Shown here piece after piece: positions 6,747 to 13,554 of a DNA stretch of 15,756 nucleotides. Both the position numbers and the translations under genes were made by a program. Where the stretch lies: contig JAGGZG010000316.1 of the NCBI GenBank assembly GCA_021162125.1, forward strand, positions 1-15,756, given 5' to 3'. The notes beneath the pieces are model-generated. The model searched no databases. It worked only from the letters and a program-made list of their open reading frames with translations, and had not been told where the DNA came from. How positions within the stretch are numbered: the first letter of the stretch is position 1; each line of letters starts with the position of its first letter. The stretch comes from Anaerolineae bacterium. Its GTDB lineage: Bacteria; Chloroflexota; Anaerolineae; JACIWR01.

Positions 6747-9445
6747 CACTTTCCCTTTCCGAGTCGGGATACGAGATAGACGATGTTGCCCACCACGATC
6801 ACGGCGACGATGGTCAAGTGGGCCAGGCCCTGCGATTCCAGGTTGTCCAGCGCGCGGCCCGTTCGCCCGGTGAGCCCTTCGTACTGTGCCGCGCCGGGCA
6901 GGCCCACCAGCAGGCCCTTCAGTTGGCGACGACCGGGGGTCTCGTAGTAAGGGCGCACGTAGGGGTCCAAGCTCGCGCTGACACCGGCCACCATCGGTAA
7001 GCCCGGATACCGGCTGCCCACCTGTTCTATCCACCAACGCAGGGTGTCCTGTCCGGCAGCCAATTCGACGATGAGACCGAAATCGCTCAGACGGTTAATC
7101 CGCTGGCCCAGTGGAGTTTCGGAGGCGGGAGTGCCCTCGTAGGTGTAGCTGGCCATAGGGTTCAGCCCGGCGAAAGCACGCAGGGACGCCGGCAGGTTGG
7201 GCAGATAACCCAGGTTGATATAATCCACCGCGGGCTGATAACCGTACACGCTGGCCGCTCCGCGCAGAATATCCTCAGCCAGGGCCGGCCCGCTGGGGTA
7301 CATGCTGATGGTCATGACTTTCAACCCGCGTTTCATCAGGTGATGGATGAGCGCCTCGGCTTGCAGATTCATCTCTGCAGCCAGGGATGGGTCATAGTCG
7401 AAAGCGACCAGGACCACGGAATCCGGCGACAGATTCTCGATCGTGCGGTAGAAATCCTCGGTCTCTGGTGCGGGGGGTACAGATTCCTCAAACAGCCCGG
7501 TATAGAAAAAGTACGGGATCAGGATGGCTGCAATCAGGGCCAGGTACAGCAATAATCGTCCGGCCTGGCGCATCAGGCGCTTGCCCCGCTCCTTGGGGAT
7601 AGACACAGCGGGCGGGCGTTCCTGGGCGGTGACCTCACCCAGCAATTTGGCCTCCAGTGCGAGTTCGCCGGGCACCGTCATCGGAGTCGGGGGGCGCAGG
7701 GTGTGCGGCACGCCGATAACGGGCTCGGCGGGCAGCACGCCAGGAATGCCGGCCAGCAAGCCACTGGTTTCCATGACCTCGGGGATGACCTCTTCCCTGC
7801 TCGGCGCTGGCCCGGCCTCCAGCTCGGGGGGGCGAAGGGCCATCACCCAGGCGGGGATGGTGGTCTCGGCCAGTTCCTCTGCACCGGCGGGGAAGGGGGG
7901 TATCTCTTCGGCGACGCCTTCTTCGACACCTTCCTCAGGCGGGGCCGGAGCTTCGGCCAGGGCAGGCGGTTCTTTAAAGGGGGCCGGCTCCATCGTCTTT
8001 AGCTCTTCCAACCAGGCTGGGGCAGCGCCTTCTTCTGCACCCTCCTCGGCGGGGATGGGCGCTTCTTCCGGGGGGGCAGATGGCATGGCTTCCCCGGAGA
8101 TGGGGGCCAGTTCTTGTAGCCAGGAGGGCATACGCTCCTCGGCCTCTGGAGCTGGTGCAGTCTCCTCGGGAACGGGTGTCTCACGAACGGCGCTGATCTC
8201 CTGCAACCAGGAGGGAGCTTCTTTCTCGGCCTCGGCTGGCGGGGGGGCCTCTGCGCCAGGCGTGACGCCCTGCAACCACTCCGGCACTCCGGCCTCCGCC
8301 GGAGACGTGACTTCAGCGGGGGGTGCTTCCTCCGGGGGTGCGATCTCGCGCAGCCAGTCGGGTAATTCCTCCGCTGCCTCTTCCGCCTCGGCGGGCGGGA
8401 CTATCAGGGGAGGTGCTTCTTCTTCTTTTTCCCCTTCCTCGACCGCGATCTCTTCCTCTGCCTGGGGTGCGATCTCGCGCAGCCAATCGGGTAATTCCTC
8501 TGCTGCCTCTTCCGCCTCGGCGGGTGGGACTATCAGGGGAGGTACTTCTTCTTCCTCTTTTTCCCCTTCCTCGACCGCGATCCCTTCCTCCGCCTGGGGT
8601 GCGATCTCGCGCAGCCAGTCGGGTAATTCCTCTGCTGCCTCCTCCGCCTCGGCGAGTGGGGGTGCTTCTTCGGGAGGTGGGCCTCCCTCACGTATGCTGC
8701 GCAGCCAATCGGGCACTTCCTCCTGCTCCGCAGGCGCTTCTACGGGCGGTGTTTCGCCAGCCTCAGCAGGTGATGGAATCCCGGCCGTTTCTTCTCGTGT
8801 CTCCTCGGCACGCAGTTCCGCCAACCAGGGAGGGATTTCCTCTTCTTCGCCGGAGGGTGGTGCTCCTTTCTCTTCTTCCTTCCCTTTCTCTTCAAAGGCC
8901 GGCACTTCCTCTTCAGCTCGTCGCCGCAGCTCTCTCAGCCAGTCAGGGGCCTCCGGCGCAGCGGCCTCGGCGGGGGCTTCGTGCAGTTCCTGCAGCCAAG
9001 CCGGTGTTTCTTCCACCACCTCTTCAGCTTTAACGGGCGCACGCCCGTACTTGGCTCGCAAGCTAACTAGCCAGCCTGGTTCTTCTTCCCCTTCTTCCCC
9101 TTCTTCCTCCTTGCTGACCTTGCTGACCTCGCTCGCCTCTGGTTCGGGCGCGGTTTCTGGTATTTCGGGCTCCGGTGGGGGGGCGGTCTTTTCGATCTCC
9201 TCCACAGGTTTGGTTGGCAGGGATAGTCCCTTCAAGGAAGGGGGCATTTGCAGCGGGCCGGTGGGTCGGGCGAACACTGGCACCAGGCGCGCCTGGCACT
9301 CGTCACAGAACACGTTTCCGGGCGGGTTGATCGCCCCACACATGGGGCAACGCTGGCCCTTCTCCGGTTCGAGGGCCGCTCCACACTGGATGCAAAATTT
9401 GCGATCCTCTAGATTGGGCACTCCACATTTCGGGCAGTAGATCAT
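6746..9445 (-). CDS. double zinc-ribbon membrane protein with acidic P-x-W-L repeat linker
   Basis: An 899-residue modular protein of unknown function. Residues 4-50 hold two zinc ribbons (C4-x2-C7...C18-x2-C21 and C33-x2-C36...C47-x2-C50). Residues about 80-560 are a Glu/Pro/Ala-rich, probably disordered linker carrying thirteen copies of P-x-W-L-x-x-hydrophobic, with tryptophans at 125, 150, 169, 207, 247, 277, 321, 364, 390, 413, 442, 478 and 533 (the last has Val for Leu). A basic stretch then leads into a transmembrane helix (about 630-649), a folded domain of about 220 residues (655-875) that looks alpha/beta, and a C-terminal helix (about 876-893). By the positive-inside rule the ribbons and linker are cytoplasmic and the folded domain outside. 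The ATG has GGGAG seven bases upstream. It is the centrepiece of the operon and looks like a scaffold. Confidence 0.85.
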   Translation of the reverse strand: MIYCPKCGVPNLEDRKFCIQCGAALEPEKGQRCPMCGAINPPGNVFCDECQARLVPVFARPTGPLQMPPSLKGLSLPTKPVEEIEKTAPPPEPEIPETAPEPEASEVSKVSKEEEGEEGEEEPGWLVSLRAKYGRAPVKAEEVVEETPAWLQELHEAPAEAAAPEAPDWLRELRRRAEEEVPAFEEKGKEEEKGAPPSGEEEEIPPWLAELRAEETREETAGIPSPAEAGETPPVEAPAEQEEVPDWLRSIREGGPPPEEAPPLAEAEEAAEELPDWLREIAPQAEEGIAVEEGEKEEEEVPPLIVPPAEAEEAAEELPDWLREIAPQAEEEIAVEEGEKEEEAPPLIVPPAEAEEAAEELPDWLREIAPPEEAPPAEVTSPAEAGVPEWLQGVTPGAEAPPPAEAEKEAPSWLQEISAVRETPVPEETAPAPEAEERMPSWLQELAPISGEAMPSAPPEEAPIPAEEGAEEGAAPAWLEELKTMEPAPFKEPPALAEAPAPPEEGVEEGVAEEIPPFPAGAEELAETTIPAWVMALRPPELEAGPAPSREEVIPEVMETSGLLAGIPGVLPAEPVIGVPHTLRPPTPMTVPGELALEAKLLGEVTAQERPPAVSIPKERGKRLMRQAGRLLLYLALIAAILIPYFFYTGLFEESVPPAPETEDFYRTIENLSPDSVVLVAFDYDPSLAAEMNLQAEALIHHLMKRGLKVMTISMYPSGPALAEDILRGAASVYGYQPAVDYINLGYLPNLPASLRAFAGLNPMASYTYEGTPASETPLGQRINRLSDFGLIVELAAGQDTLRWWIEQVGSRYPGLPMVAGVSASLDPYVRPYYETPGRRQLKGLLVGLPGAAQYEGLTGRTGRALDNLESQGLAHLTIVAVIVVGNIVYLVSRLGKGK
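8330..8653 (-). repeat. in-frame tandem repeats of 132 and 129 bp inside the zinc-ribbon gene
   Basis: The string CGATCTCGCGCAGCCA recurs at 8341, 8470 and 8602 on the plus strand. The copies are nearly identical over most of each unit and encode 44- and 43-residue units around PDWLREIAP. The one-codon difference lies in the glutamate run. High DNA identity points to recent duplication, or to slippage/recombination that keeps the frame. They form the central part of the thirteen-motif array; the outer motifs are more diverged. Confidence 0.85.
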
Positions 9446-9492
9446 CTATCCACTCCCACCGTTCTCTGGCCCGACGACGCGGCCTCTACCAG

Positions 9493-10125
9493 TCAGTCGC
9501 TATACGGCCGATCAATCCCCAGTAGCAGACGCAAACCTGTGGTCACGATGCCTAGCGTCACCCCCAGGATGATTCCCCGTGCCCCGGCCATCGCTGGCAC
9601 GGCCAGAATCCAGTTCTTGAAACCCGTCAAATCCTCGGCCCAGGGAAACTTGAGCGGTACCTGGCTTACCAGGATCAGCACGCCGACCAGGAGCAACAGG
9701 GCCGATTCCAGACTGCGCAGGCGGAATACGCGCCAGGCAGCTATCACGACGAAGAAAGCCATCAGTGAGAATAGGGTGGCCTGCAATGGCACCAATACCC
9801 ATTCGAAAGTCCACTGTACCACCAGGCTGTGCGGGCCGTCGGTCAACCCAAATGCCAGCACGAAAAGCATAGCGGCGAGGGTCACCATGCTGTACAATCC
9901 TCCCTTGCGCTGGCGAATGCGCATCAGGTTGACGCGCACCACGTTGACCGCGCCCAACAGAAAGGCGAAGGCCGCTACCGTGACCGCCCAATCCAGCAGG
10001 ATGGTCTGGATGTCCTGGAGGTGAAGTCCTTCGATCTCGACGAAGAATCCCAGCAGAACGATGACTCCCACTGCCCCGGCGATCACAACGTATATCGAAG
10101 ATAGAATGGAGAATTTACGTTTCAC
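9493..10125 (-). CDS. six-helix integral membrane protein, unknown function
   Basis: A 210-residue hydrophobic protein with about six transmembrane helices (near 8-30, 42-63, 77-93, 108-131, 140-156 and 180-201), a basic N-terminus (MKRKF) and short loops, including a positively charged one (RIRQRKGG) expected in the cytoplasm. No family signature is recognised. The GTG start is preceded by GGAGGAG at good spacing. It follows the DUF6754-like gene after 21 nt and precedes the zinc-ribbon gene by 47 nt, so co-transcription is likely. It is not obviously a paralogue of the other six-helix protein in the operon, although their sizes are similar. Confidence 0.82.
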   Translation of the reverse strand: MKRKFSILSSIYVVIAGAVGVIVLLGFFVEIEGLHLQDIQTILLDWAVTVAAFAFLLGAVNVVRVNLMRIRQRKGGLYSMVTLAAMLFVLAFGLTDGPHSLVVQWTFEWVLVPLQATLFSLMAFFVVIAAWRVFRLRSLESALLLLVGVLILVSQVPLKFPWAEDLTGFKNWILAVPAMAGARGIILGVTLGIVTTGLRLLLGIDRPYSD

Positions 10126-10146
10126 TCTGGGGTCTCCTCCCCTAAC

Positions 10147-10893
10147 CTAAAAGACCGTCCGCCACAGGACTCCCGCCAGGATGGCGCTTACCAGCAGCAG
10201 GCGCATCCAGTCCTGGGCGAGCAGGCTGCCAATGTGTTCTGGCAGGCGCGATAGGTACGCGCCGCCGGCAAACATCTCCTCGCCGATGAGCGTCTCATCC
10301 GCCGTGGCAAAGACGAAGGGCAATGCCCCTACGTTAGACGTGCCCACGATCTGGGTGAGGCCGTGTTTGGCCCCCGTCTCACCTATCAACAGATACTCGT
10401 CGCCCATTGTGCCGATCATCGTGTTGGCGACGATTCCCTCGTGTGCCAGGATGTCCATCACACCAGCAGCGTAGACGGCCGGGGTGGGTCCCAGAAAACG
10501 CACCGCTGTTGGGCGATACCCGTGCAAGCGGTTCTGTCGCAGATAGCCGTTGCGCAGTACGTCCTGGGCCACCGGCAACAGCGCCAGGTCCGCGACGGTA
10601 ACCACCGGCGGACAGTCGAAGATCGCCGCCTGATCCGCCAGGTATTCAAGCACGGACAGACCGGCCAGGGCGCTCGCCGTCTCCTCGCCCCCCACCCCGC
10701 CGCTGCCCAGGCCGATGTGCAAAGCCCGCCCACTCTCCGCCGCGCGGCCAATCAGGTCTGGCAGGGCTTCAAAGGCCGGGATGCGTCGCAAGGAGACTTC
10801 GTGCCCTGCGCGCACACGCGAGGCGAAGAAAAGCATCAGGGGGAGAAACATGAGGAGAAAGACCAATACCAGAGCCTGCGTCTCGGAGATCAC
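10147..10893 (-). CDS. DUF6754-like membrane-anchored protein
   Basis: A 248-residue protein with an N-terminal transmembrane helix (about 7-25), a glycine-rich soluble domain and a C-terminal helix (about 225-244). Notable segments are HIGLGSGGVGGEETASALAG, PPVVTVADLALLPVAQDVLR and EYLLIGETGAKHGLTQIVGT. From memory this resembles the DUF6754 family, which has no known function; I could not test that. The frame is open to 11055, but the extra N-terminus is an arginine-rich shadow of the preceding gene. I chose GTG at 10893 because GGAGG sits seven bases upstream, and the GTG overlaps the previous stop codon by four bases (GTGA). Both features indicate translational coupling to the 99-residue protein. 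The small glycine-rich loops could bind a nucleotide or other ligand, but no standard motif is complete. Confidence 0.8.
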   Translation of the reverse strand: MISETQALVLVFLLMFLPLMLFFASRVRAGHEVSLRRIPAFEALPDLIGRAAESGRALHIGLGSGGVGGEETASALAGLSVLEYLADQAAIFDCPPVVTVADLALLPVAQDVLRNGYLRQNRLHGYRPTAVRFLGPTPAVYAAGVMDILAHEGIVANTMIGTMGDEYLLIGETGAKHGLTQIVGTSNVGALPFVFATADETLIGEEMFAGGAYLSRLPEHIGSLLAQDWMRLLLVSAILAGVLWRTVF

Positions 10894-11189
10894 CGTATCC
10901 CCTCCTTCGAGTGGGATAACCCATCCTCCGCCCCTTCTTCCAGGCAGCGGACCAGGTGCTCCACGGCGTCGCCGTCGTCCAGAAGCTCGGCGAGCTGCCC
11001 GATGGAAGCACCGTCTACGAAACAATCCAGCAACGGCTGGGCGAGGAACATGCACTGGCTGCCGATGTAACTGAGCGGTCTATAGAGCTCCAGGAACAGA
11101 ATGGCGGGCGCAGCTAGTCCCCGACTACGCACCTTATTGGCCAGCCTGCGAATCAGATCATCCTGGTCGGTGTGGTTCTCTACGTCCAC
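10890..11189 (-). CDS. 99-residue conserved-looking soluble protein, first gene of operon
   Basis: A small protein of unknown function with no transmembrane helix. The likely chain begins at VDVENHTDQDDLIRRLANKV, with a hydrophobic middle (APAILFLELYRPLSYIG, FLAQPLLDCF) and an acidic C-terminus (ELLDDGDAVEHLVRCLEE). The frame is open up to 11318, but that start would lie upstream of a good promoter (11253-11281). I therefore prefer GTG at 11189, with AAGG six bases upstream and about 55 nt after the expected transcription start. The stop overlaps the GTG of the DUF6754-like gene by four bases, so the two are probably made together and may interact. I do not recognise the family. Confidence 0.68.
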   Translation of the reverse strand: MDVENHTDQDDLIRRLANKVRSRGLAAPAILFLELYRPLSYIGSQCMFLAQPLLDCFVDGASIGQLAELLDDGDAVEHLVRCLEEGAEDGLSHSKEGIR

Positions 11190-11252
11190 CTTGCACCTTG
11201 CCCGTTCCCTGACCCCTCTGCAGGTTCCGAAATCTGTGGAGGGGTTGGTTAG

Positions 11253-11281
11253 AGTATACCACGATTTGCCACCCACGTAAA
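11253..11281 (-). promoter_or_regulatory. sigma70-type promoter with extended -10 for the eight-gene operon
   Basis: On the minus strand: TTTACG (11276-11281), a 17-nt spacer, then TATACT (11253-11258) preceded by TGG, giving an extended -10. Transcription would start near 11246, about 55 nt upstream of the GTG of the 99-residue protein. The site lies in the 125-nt gap after the ribbon-helix-helix gene, which makes that protein a candidate regulator of it. Confidence 0.7.
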
Positions 11282-11314
11282 GTTTCAGGGCTTTCTCCTT
11301 GCTGGCTGAGCATA

Positions 11315-11482
11315 TCACGAGGGGGAGCTTTCCTGGTCTTTTCCCTGTTCCTGAAGCCAGCGGTCAATGAGCGTACGCACGATGTCGCTGACCGTCGTTT
11401 CTTGCTTAACGGCTTCCAGCTTCAGCGCTAGGTGCATTTCTTTAGGGATGATAATCGTGATCCGCCTAGTGTTCGTGCTCAT
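11315..11482 (-). CDS. 55-residue ribbon-helix-helix (CopG/Arc-like) DNA-binding protein
   Basis: A short gene below usual ORF length limits. It reads MSTNTRRITIIIPKEMHLAL at its start, i.e. an N-terminal beta strand (RRITIIIP), then two helices (KEMHLALKLEAVKQ and VSDIVRTLIDRWLQEQ), the exact ribbon-helix-helix plan. Such proteins dimerise and use the paired strands to contact DNA. The ATG at 11482 follows GGGGAG at six-base spacing. A near-consensus promoter (11628-11656) drives it, and a 31-nt palindrome (11543-11573) sits in the leader, a possible autoregulatory operator. It lies just upstream of the eight-gene operon on the same strand. No toxin-like partner follows, so an antitoxin role is less likely than an operon or self regulator, which is inference. 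Confidence 0.82.
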   Translation of the reverse strand: MSTNTRRITIIIPKEMHLALKLEAVKQETTVSDIVRTLIDRWLQEQGKDQESSPS

Positions 11483-11542
11483 TGACCTCTCCCCCAGTGG
11501 CTACGTGCTCACAGGTAAGCCCTCAGCGGCACTCTATACGCA

Positions 11543-11573
11543 GGGGGGGACAGAGTACTACTCTCTCCCCCCC
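11543..11573. promoter_or_regulatory. 31-nt near-perfect palindrome in the RHH gene leader
   Basis: Positions 11543-11573 form a dyad centred on 11558: seven G:C pairs outside (G7 and C7 runs), then A:T, one C:C mismatch, and six further pairs inside (with GAG/CTC and the innermost TA/TA). It lies between the predicted transcription start (about 11621) and the ribbon-helix-helix ATG. As DNA it could be an operator for that dimeric protein; as RNA it could fold into a hairpin that limits transcription or translation. Confidence 0.65.
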
Positions 11574-11627
11574 GCTATTCACATTGCCTCAGATGAAGAT
11601 AGGCTATTGGTAGAATAATCTATTATT

Positions 11628-11656
11628 ATCATATACTAATTTCTTGATTTTGTCAA
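11628..11656 (-). promoter_or_regulatory. near-consensus sigma70 promoter for the RHH gene
   Basis: On the minus strand: TTGACA (11651-11656, perfect -35), a 17-nt spacer, and TATGAT (11628-11633, five of six matches). The surrounding DNA is clearly more AT-rich than the neighbouring genes. The predicted leader of the ribbon-helix-helix mRNA is about 139 nt. Confidence 0.8.
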
Positions 11657-11673
11657 GTGTTTTTTCATGGAAA

Positions 11674-11702
11674 TGCACCTGATGGTGCAAGATGCCATCT
11701 TG
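11674..11702. repeat. two adjacent short hairpins upstream of the RHH promoter
   Basis: TGCACC-TGAT-GGTGCA (11674-11689) and CAAGAT-GCC-ATCTTG (11688-11702) are two contiguous small stems. They lie just upstream of the promoter at 11628-11656 and far downstream of galT. On the minus strand the inner hairpin is followed only by a short T stretch, so a terminator for galT is possible but weak. The remaining bases between 11703 and 11755 show nothing recognisable. Confidence 0.4.
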
Positions 11703-11755
11703 TACCACGTCAGCCTAGTGGTCTGTCAACCATGATCTGAGGGGTACGCCAGATT

Positions 11756-11888
11756 TTGTCATTCTGAGGAGCGAAGCAAGCTTGCCCTGGGCGAAGTCGA
11801 AGGGAAGAATCTCGTTTTTGTTAAATGTGCGCTCCGCTGTGCAAAGAGAGATTCTTCGCCTCCGCTACGCTTCGGCTCAGAATGACAA
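11756..11888. mobile_element. MITE-like 133-bp inverted-repeat element
   Basis: TTGTCATTCTGAG at 11756-11768 is matched by its exact reverse complement at 11876-11888. Internal arms also pair (GAAGAATCTC near 11804 with GAGATTCTTC near 11848), so the whole 133 bp can fold into one long imperfect hairpin. It has no coding capacity. The ends and the AAGAATCTC core resemble a dispersed non-coding repeat I know from many bacterial, including Chloroflexota, intergenic regions. Its copy number cannot be judged here. Confidence 0.7.
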
Positions 11889-11914
11889 CTTATCAATTCA
11901 GCCCTGACAGAGCA

Positions 11915-12988
11915 CTAGGGCTTGTGCACGCTATTGAAAGGTTTCCGGGATGCCGGAGCAACGGAGGGGATTTCGGTGTTGCGCAGGACTTGGGCTGCTA
12001 CTTCTGGAGGGGTGGGGTTGATGTAGAAACCCGATCCCCACTCAAAACCCGCCATTTTGGTCAGACGAGGTATGATCTCGATGTGCCAGTGGTAGTCGTA
12101 CTCAACCGTCGCCCAATATCCAGGACGGGGGCGGCGGAATGGTGCAGTGTGTAGGATGTAATTGAAAGCCGGACCGTTCAGGGCCACGCGTATCTTGTTC
12201 AGGATGGTGCGCAATATGTGGGCCAGAGCACCGAACTCCTGGTCTTTGATGTAGGTGAAGTCGCACATGTGGCGCTTGGGCAGTATCCAGGTCTCGAAAG
12301 GGAAACGGGCTGCGAACGGGGATAGAGCGACGAATCCGTCCGTCTCCATCACCAGCCGTTCGGTGAAGAACCGCGTTTCCTGTTTGATGTAATCGCAGAA
12401 AATGCAGCGTTGCTTGTAGTTGTAGTAAGCTTGCGCGCCGACCAGCTCCTCTTTGACCCGCTTGGGGGTCACCGGGGTAGCGATCAGTTGCGAATGAGCG
12501 TGTTGCAGGGATGCACCGGCTGCCTCGCCCTGGTTCTTGAAGACCAGCACGTACTTGAAGCGGTCATCTTTGCCCAGGTCTGCGATGCGCTGGGTATACA
12601 CCCACAGTATCTTGCTGATCTGGAACTCGTCAAGGTCCGCCAGGGTTTTATCGTGATCGGGTGTCTCGATGATAACCTCGTGGGCACCCACGCCGTTCAT
12701 CATGTCGCACATGCCAATGCCTTCGCGGTTTAGGCCGCCCTCTATGCGCAGCGCCGGGTACTTATTGGGCACCACCCGCACCTGCCAGCCTGGACTATTG
12801 GGCTCATCACCGTTCTCTCGCAGGGCAAAAATCTCGGGTGGGGTCTCGTCCTCGTGTCCCCCGCAGAAGGGGCACGGTCCCGGCCGTCGTGGCTCCGGCG
12901 CGATCTTGAAGTCAGATGGACGTTTGGCCCGCTCCGTGGAGATAATCACCCACCTGCCGATTACGGGGTCTTTTCTCAGTTCAGGCAT
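11915..12988 (-). CDS. galT: galactose-1-phosphate uridylyltransferase
   Basis: A 357-residue GalT of the HIT superfamily. It exchanges UMP between UDP-glucose and galactose 1-phosphate in the Leloir pathway, in the cytoplasm. The active-site motif appears as QHAHSQ (162-167), in which the second His is the expected uridylylated nucleophile. Two CxxC pairs (C39/C42 in CPFCGG and C195/C198 in CIFCD) fit structural zinc binding. Further signatures are RVVPNKYPAL and YHWHIEIIPR. Length is usual for the family (about 330-360), so it looks complete. The ATG has GGAGG ten bases upstream. No galK, galE or galactosidase is adjacent, so it may serve general sugar-nucleotide metabolism. It lies 188 nt downstream of the metallopeptidase gene on the same strand. 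Confidence 0.95.
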   Translation of the reverse strand: MPELRKDPVIGRWVIISTERAKRPSDFKIAPEPRRPGPCPFCGGHEDETPPEIFALRENGDEPNSPGWQVRVVPNKYPALRIEGGLNREGIGMCDMMNGVGAHEVIIETPDHDKTLADLDEFQISKILWVYTQRIADLGKDDRFKYVLVFKNQGEAAGASLQHAHSQLIATPVTPKRVKEELVGAQAYYNYKQRCIFCDYIKQETRFFTERLVMETDGFVALSPFAARFPFETWILPKRHMCDFTYIKDQEFGALAHILRTILNKIRVALNGPAFNYILHTAPFRRPRPGYWATVEYDYHWHIEIIPRLTKMAGFEWGSGFYINPTPPEVAAQVLRNTEIPSVAPASRKPFNSVHKP

Positions 12989-13176
12989 AGTAATTCTGCC
13001 TCCTCTTCTTCTGTGTAGTGACTTTGTTTTCTTCGTTGTTTACCAGCCAAACTCCCGCAGCCGCCGGTCGCCGATCCTGAAATAGGGCGCGAGTTCGTGG
13101 GATGTCGTCGCAATCCCCCGCCGGCGCTTTGGATGCCCGCTTGATTCGTGTCGGCAGTGGAGTGGTTCCTTTGCTG

Positions 13177-13545
13177 TCAGTGTCCCTCAATCTCCCGGAG
13201 TTGCTCCTCATCCAGACCGAAATGGTGCCCTATTTCATGCCGGAGGACGCGATTGATGGTCGTGCGTACCTGCTCCATCGTACGGCAGCGCATTTCAATT
13301 GGACGTTGATAGATGATGATCTTGTCCGGCGGGATCAGTCCGTAGTTGTGGGTGCGTTTCGTCTGCGGGACGCCGTGGTAGAAGCCGAGGAGTTCTACAG
13401 GCGAACGCACCTTGGCCAGTCGCATCGTCTCCTGGTCCGGCCAGTATTCGACCATCACGGCGACGTTGTCCAGTCGGTCTCGGAAGAACTCAGGAAGTGT
13501 ATCCAGTGCCTCGGCCACAAGACGCTCAAAGACAATGCGGTTCAT
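13177..13545 (-). CDS. small zincin-like metallopeptidase family protein
   Basis: A 122-residue protein with the zinc-binding motif HEIGHHFGLDE (H103, E104, H107, probable third ligand D112 or E113), characteristic of the short minimal-zincin family (Pfam PF06262, formerly a DUF). The full length of about 120 residues fits. The conserved middle (PDKIIIYQRPIE) is also typical. No signal peptide or membrane helix is seen, so it is probably cytoplasmic; its substrate is unknown. The ATG at 13545 has no Shine-Dalgarno sequence because a good -10 box lies only nine bases upstream, predicting a leaderless or almost leaderless mRNA. galT follows after 188 nt and might be read from the same promoter. 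Confidence 0.88.
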   Translation of the reverse strand: MNRIVFERLVAEALDTLPEFFRDRLDNVAVMVEYWPDQETMRLAKVRSPVELLGFYHGVPQTKRTHNYGLIPPDKIIIYQRPIEMRCRTMEQVRTTINRVLRHEIGHHFGLDEEQLREIEGH

Positions 13546-13554
13546 AGTGGCTAT

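Noticed and set aside
6747..7037. N-terminal extension of the 231-aa membrane protein frame
   Set aside because: Arg/Gly/Pro-rich noise overlapping the end of the zinc-ribbon gene on the same strand. The coupled ATG at 6746 is clearly better.
8330..8653. Possible CRISPR-like regular repeats
   Set aside because: Units are 129-132 bp, nearly contiguous, in frame and protein-coding; no short repeats with unique spacers.
7524..9440. Long 638-codon plus-strand open frame, Ser/Gly/Ala-rich
   Set aside because: It is exactly antisense to the zinc-ribbon gene. The Ser-rich composition is what the complement of Glu/Pro/Ala-rich codons gives, and there is no domain signature.
10894..11055. N-terminal extension of the DUF6754-like frame
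   Set aside because: Arg-rich shadow of the 99-aa gene. GGAGG plus GTG at 10893 explains the start.
11367..11618. 83-codon plus-strand frame
   Set aside because: It lies antisense to the ribbon-helix-helix gene and its leader palindrome, with no ribosome binding site and no family resemblance.
12981..13211. 76-codon minus-strand frame between the metallopeptidase and galT
   Set aside because: Basic, low-complexity translation that starts inside the metallopeptidase gene and runs into the galT start. It looks like untranslated leader.
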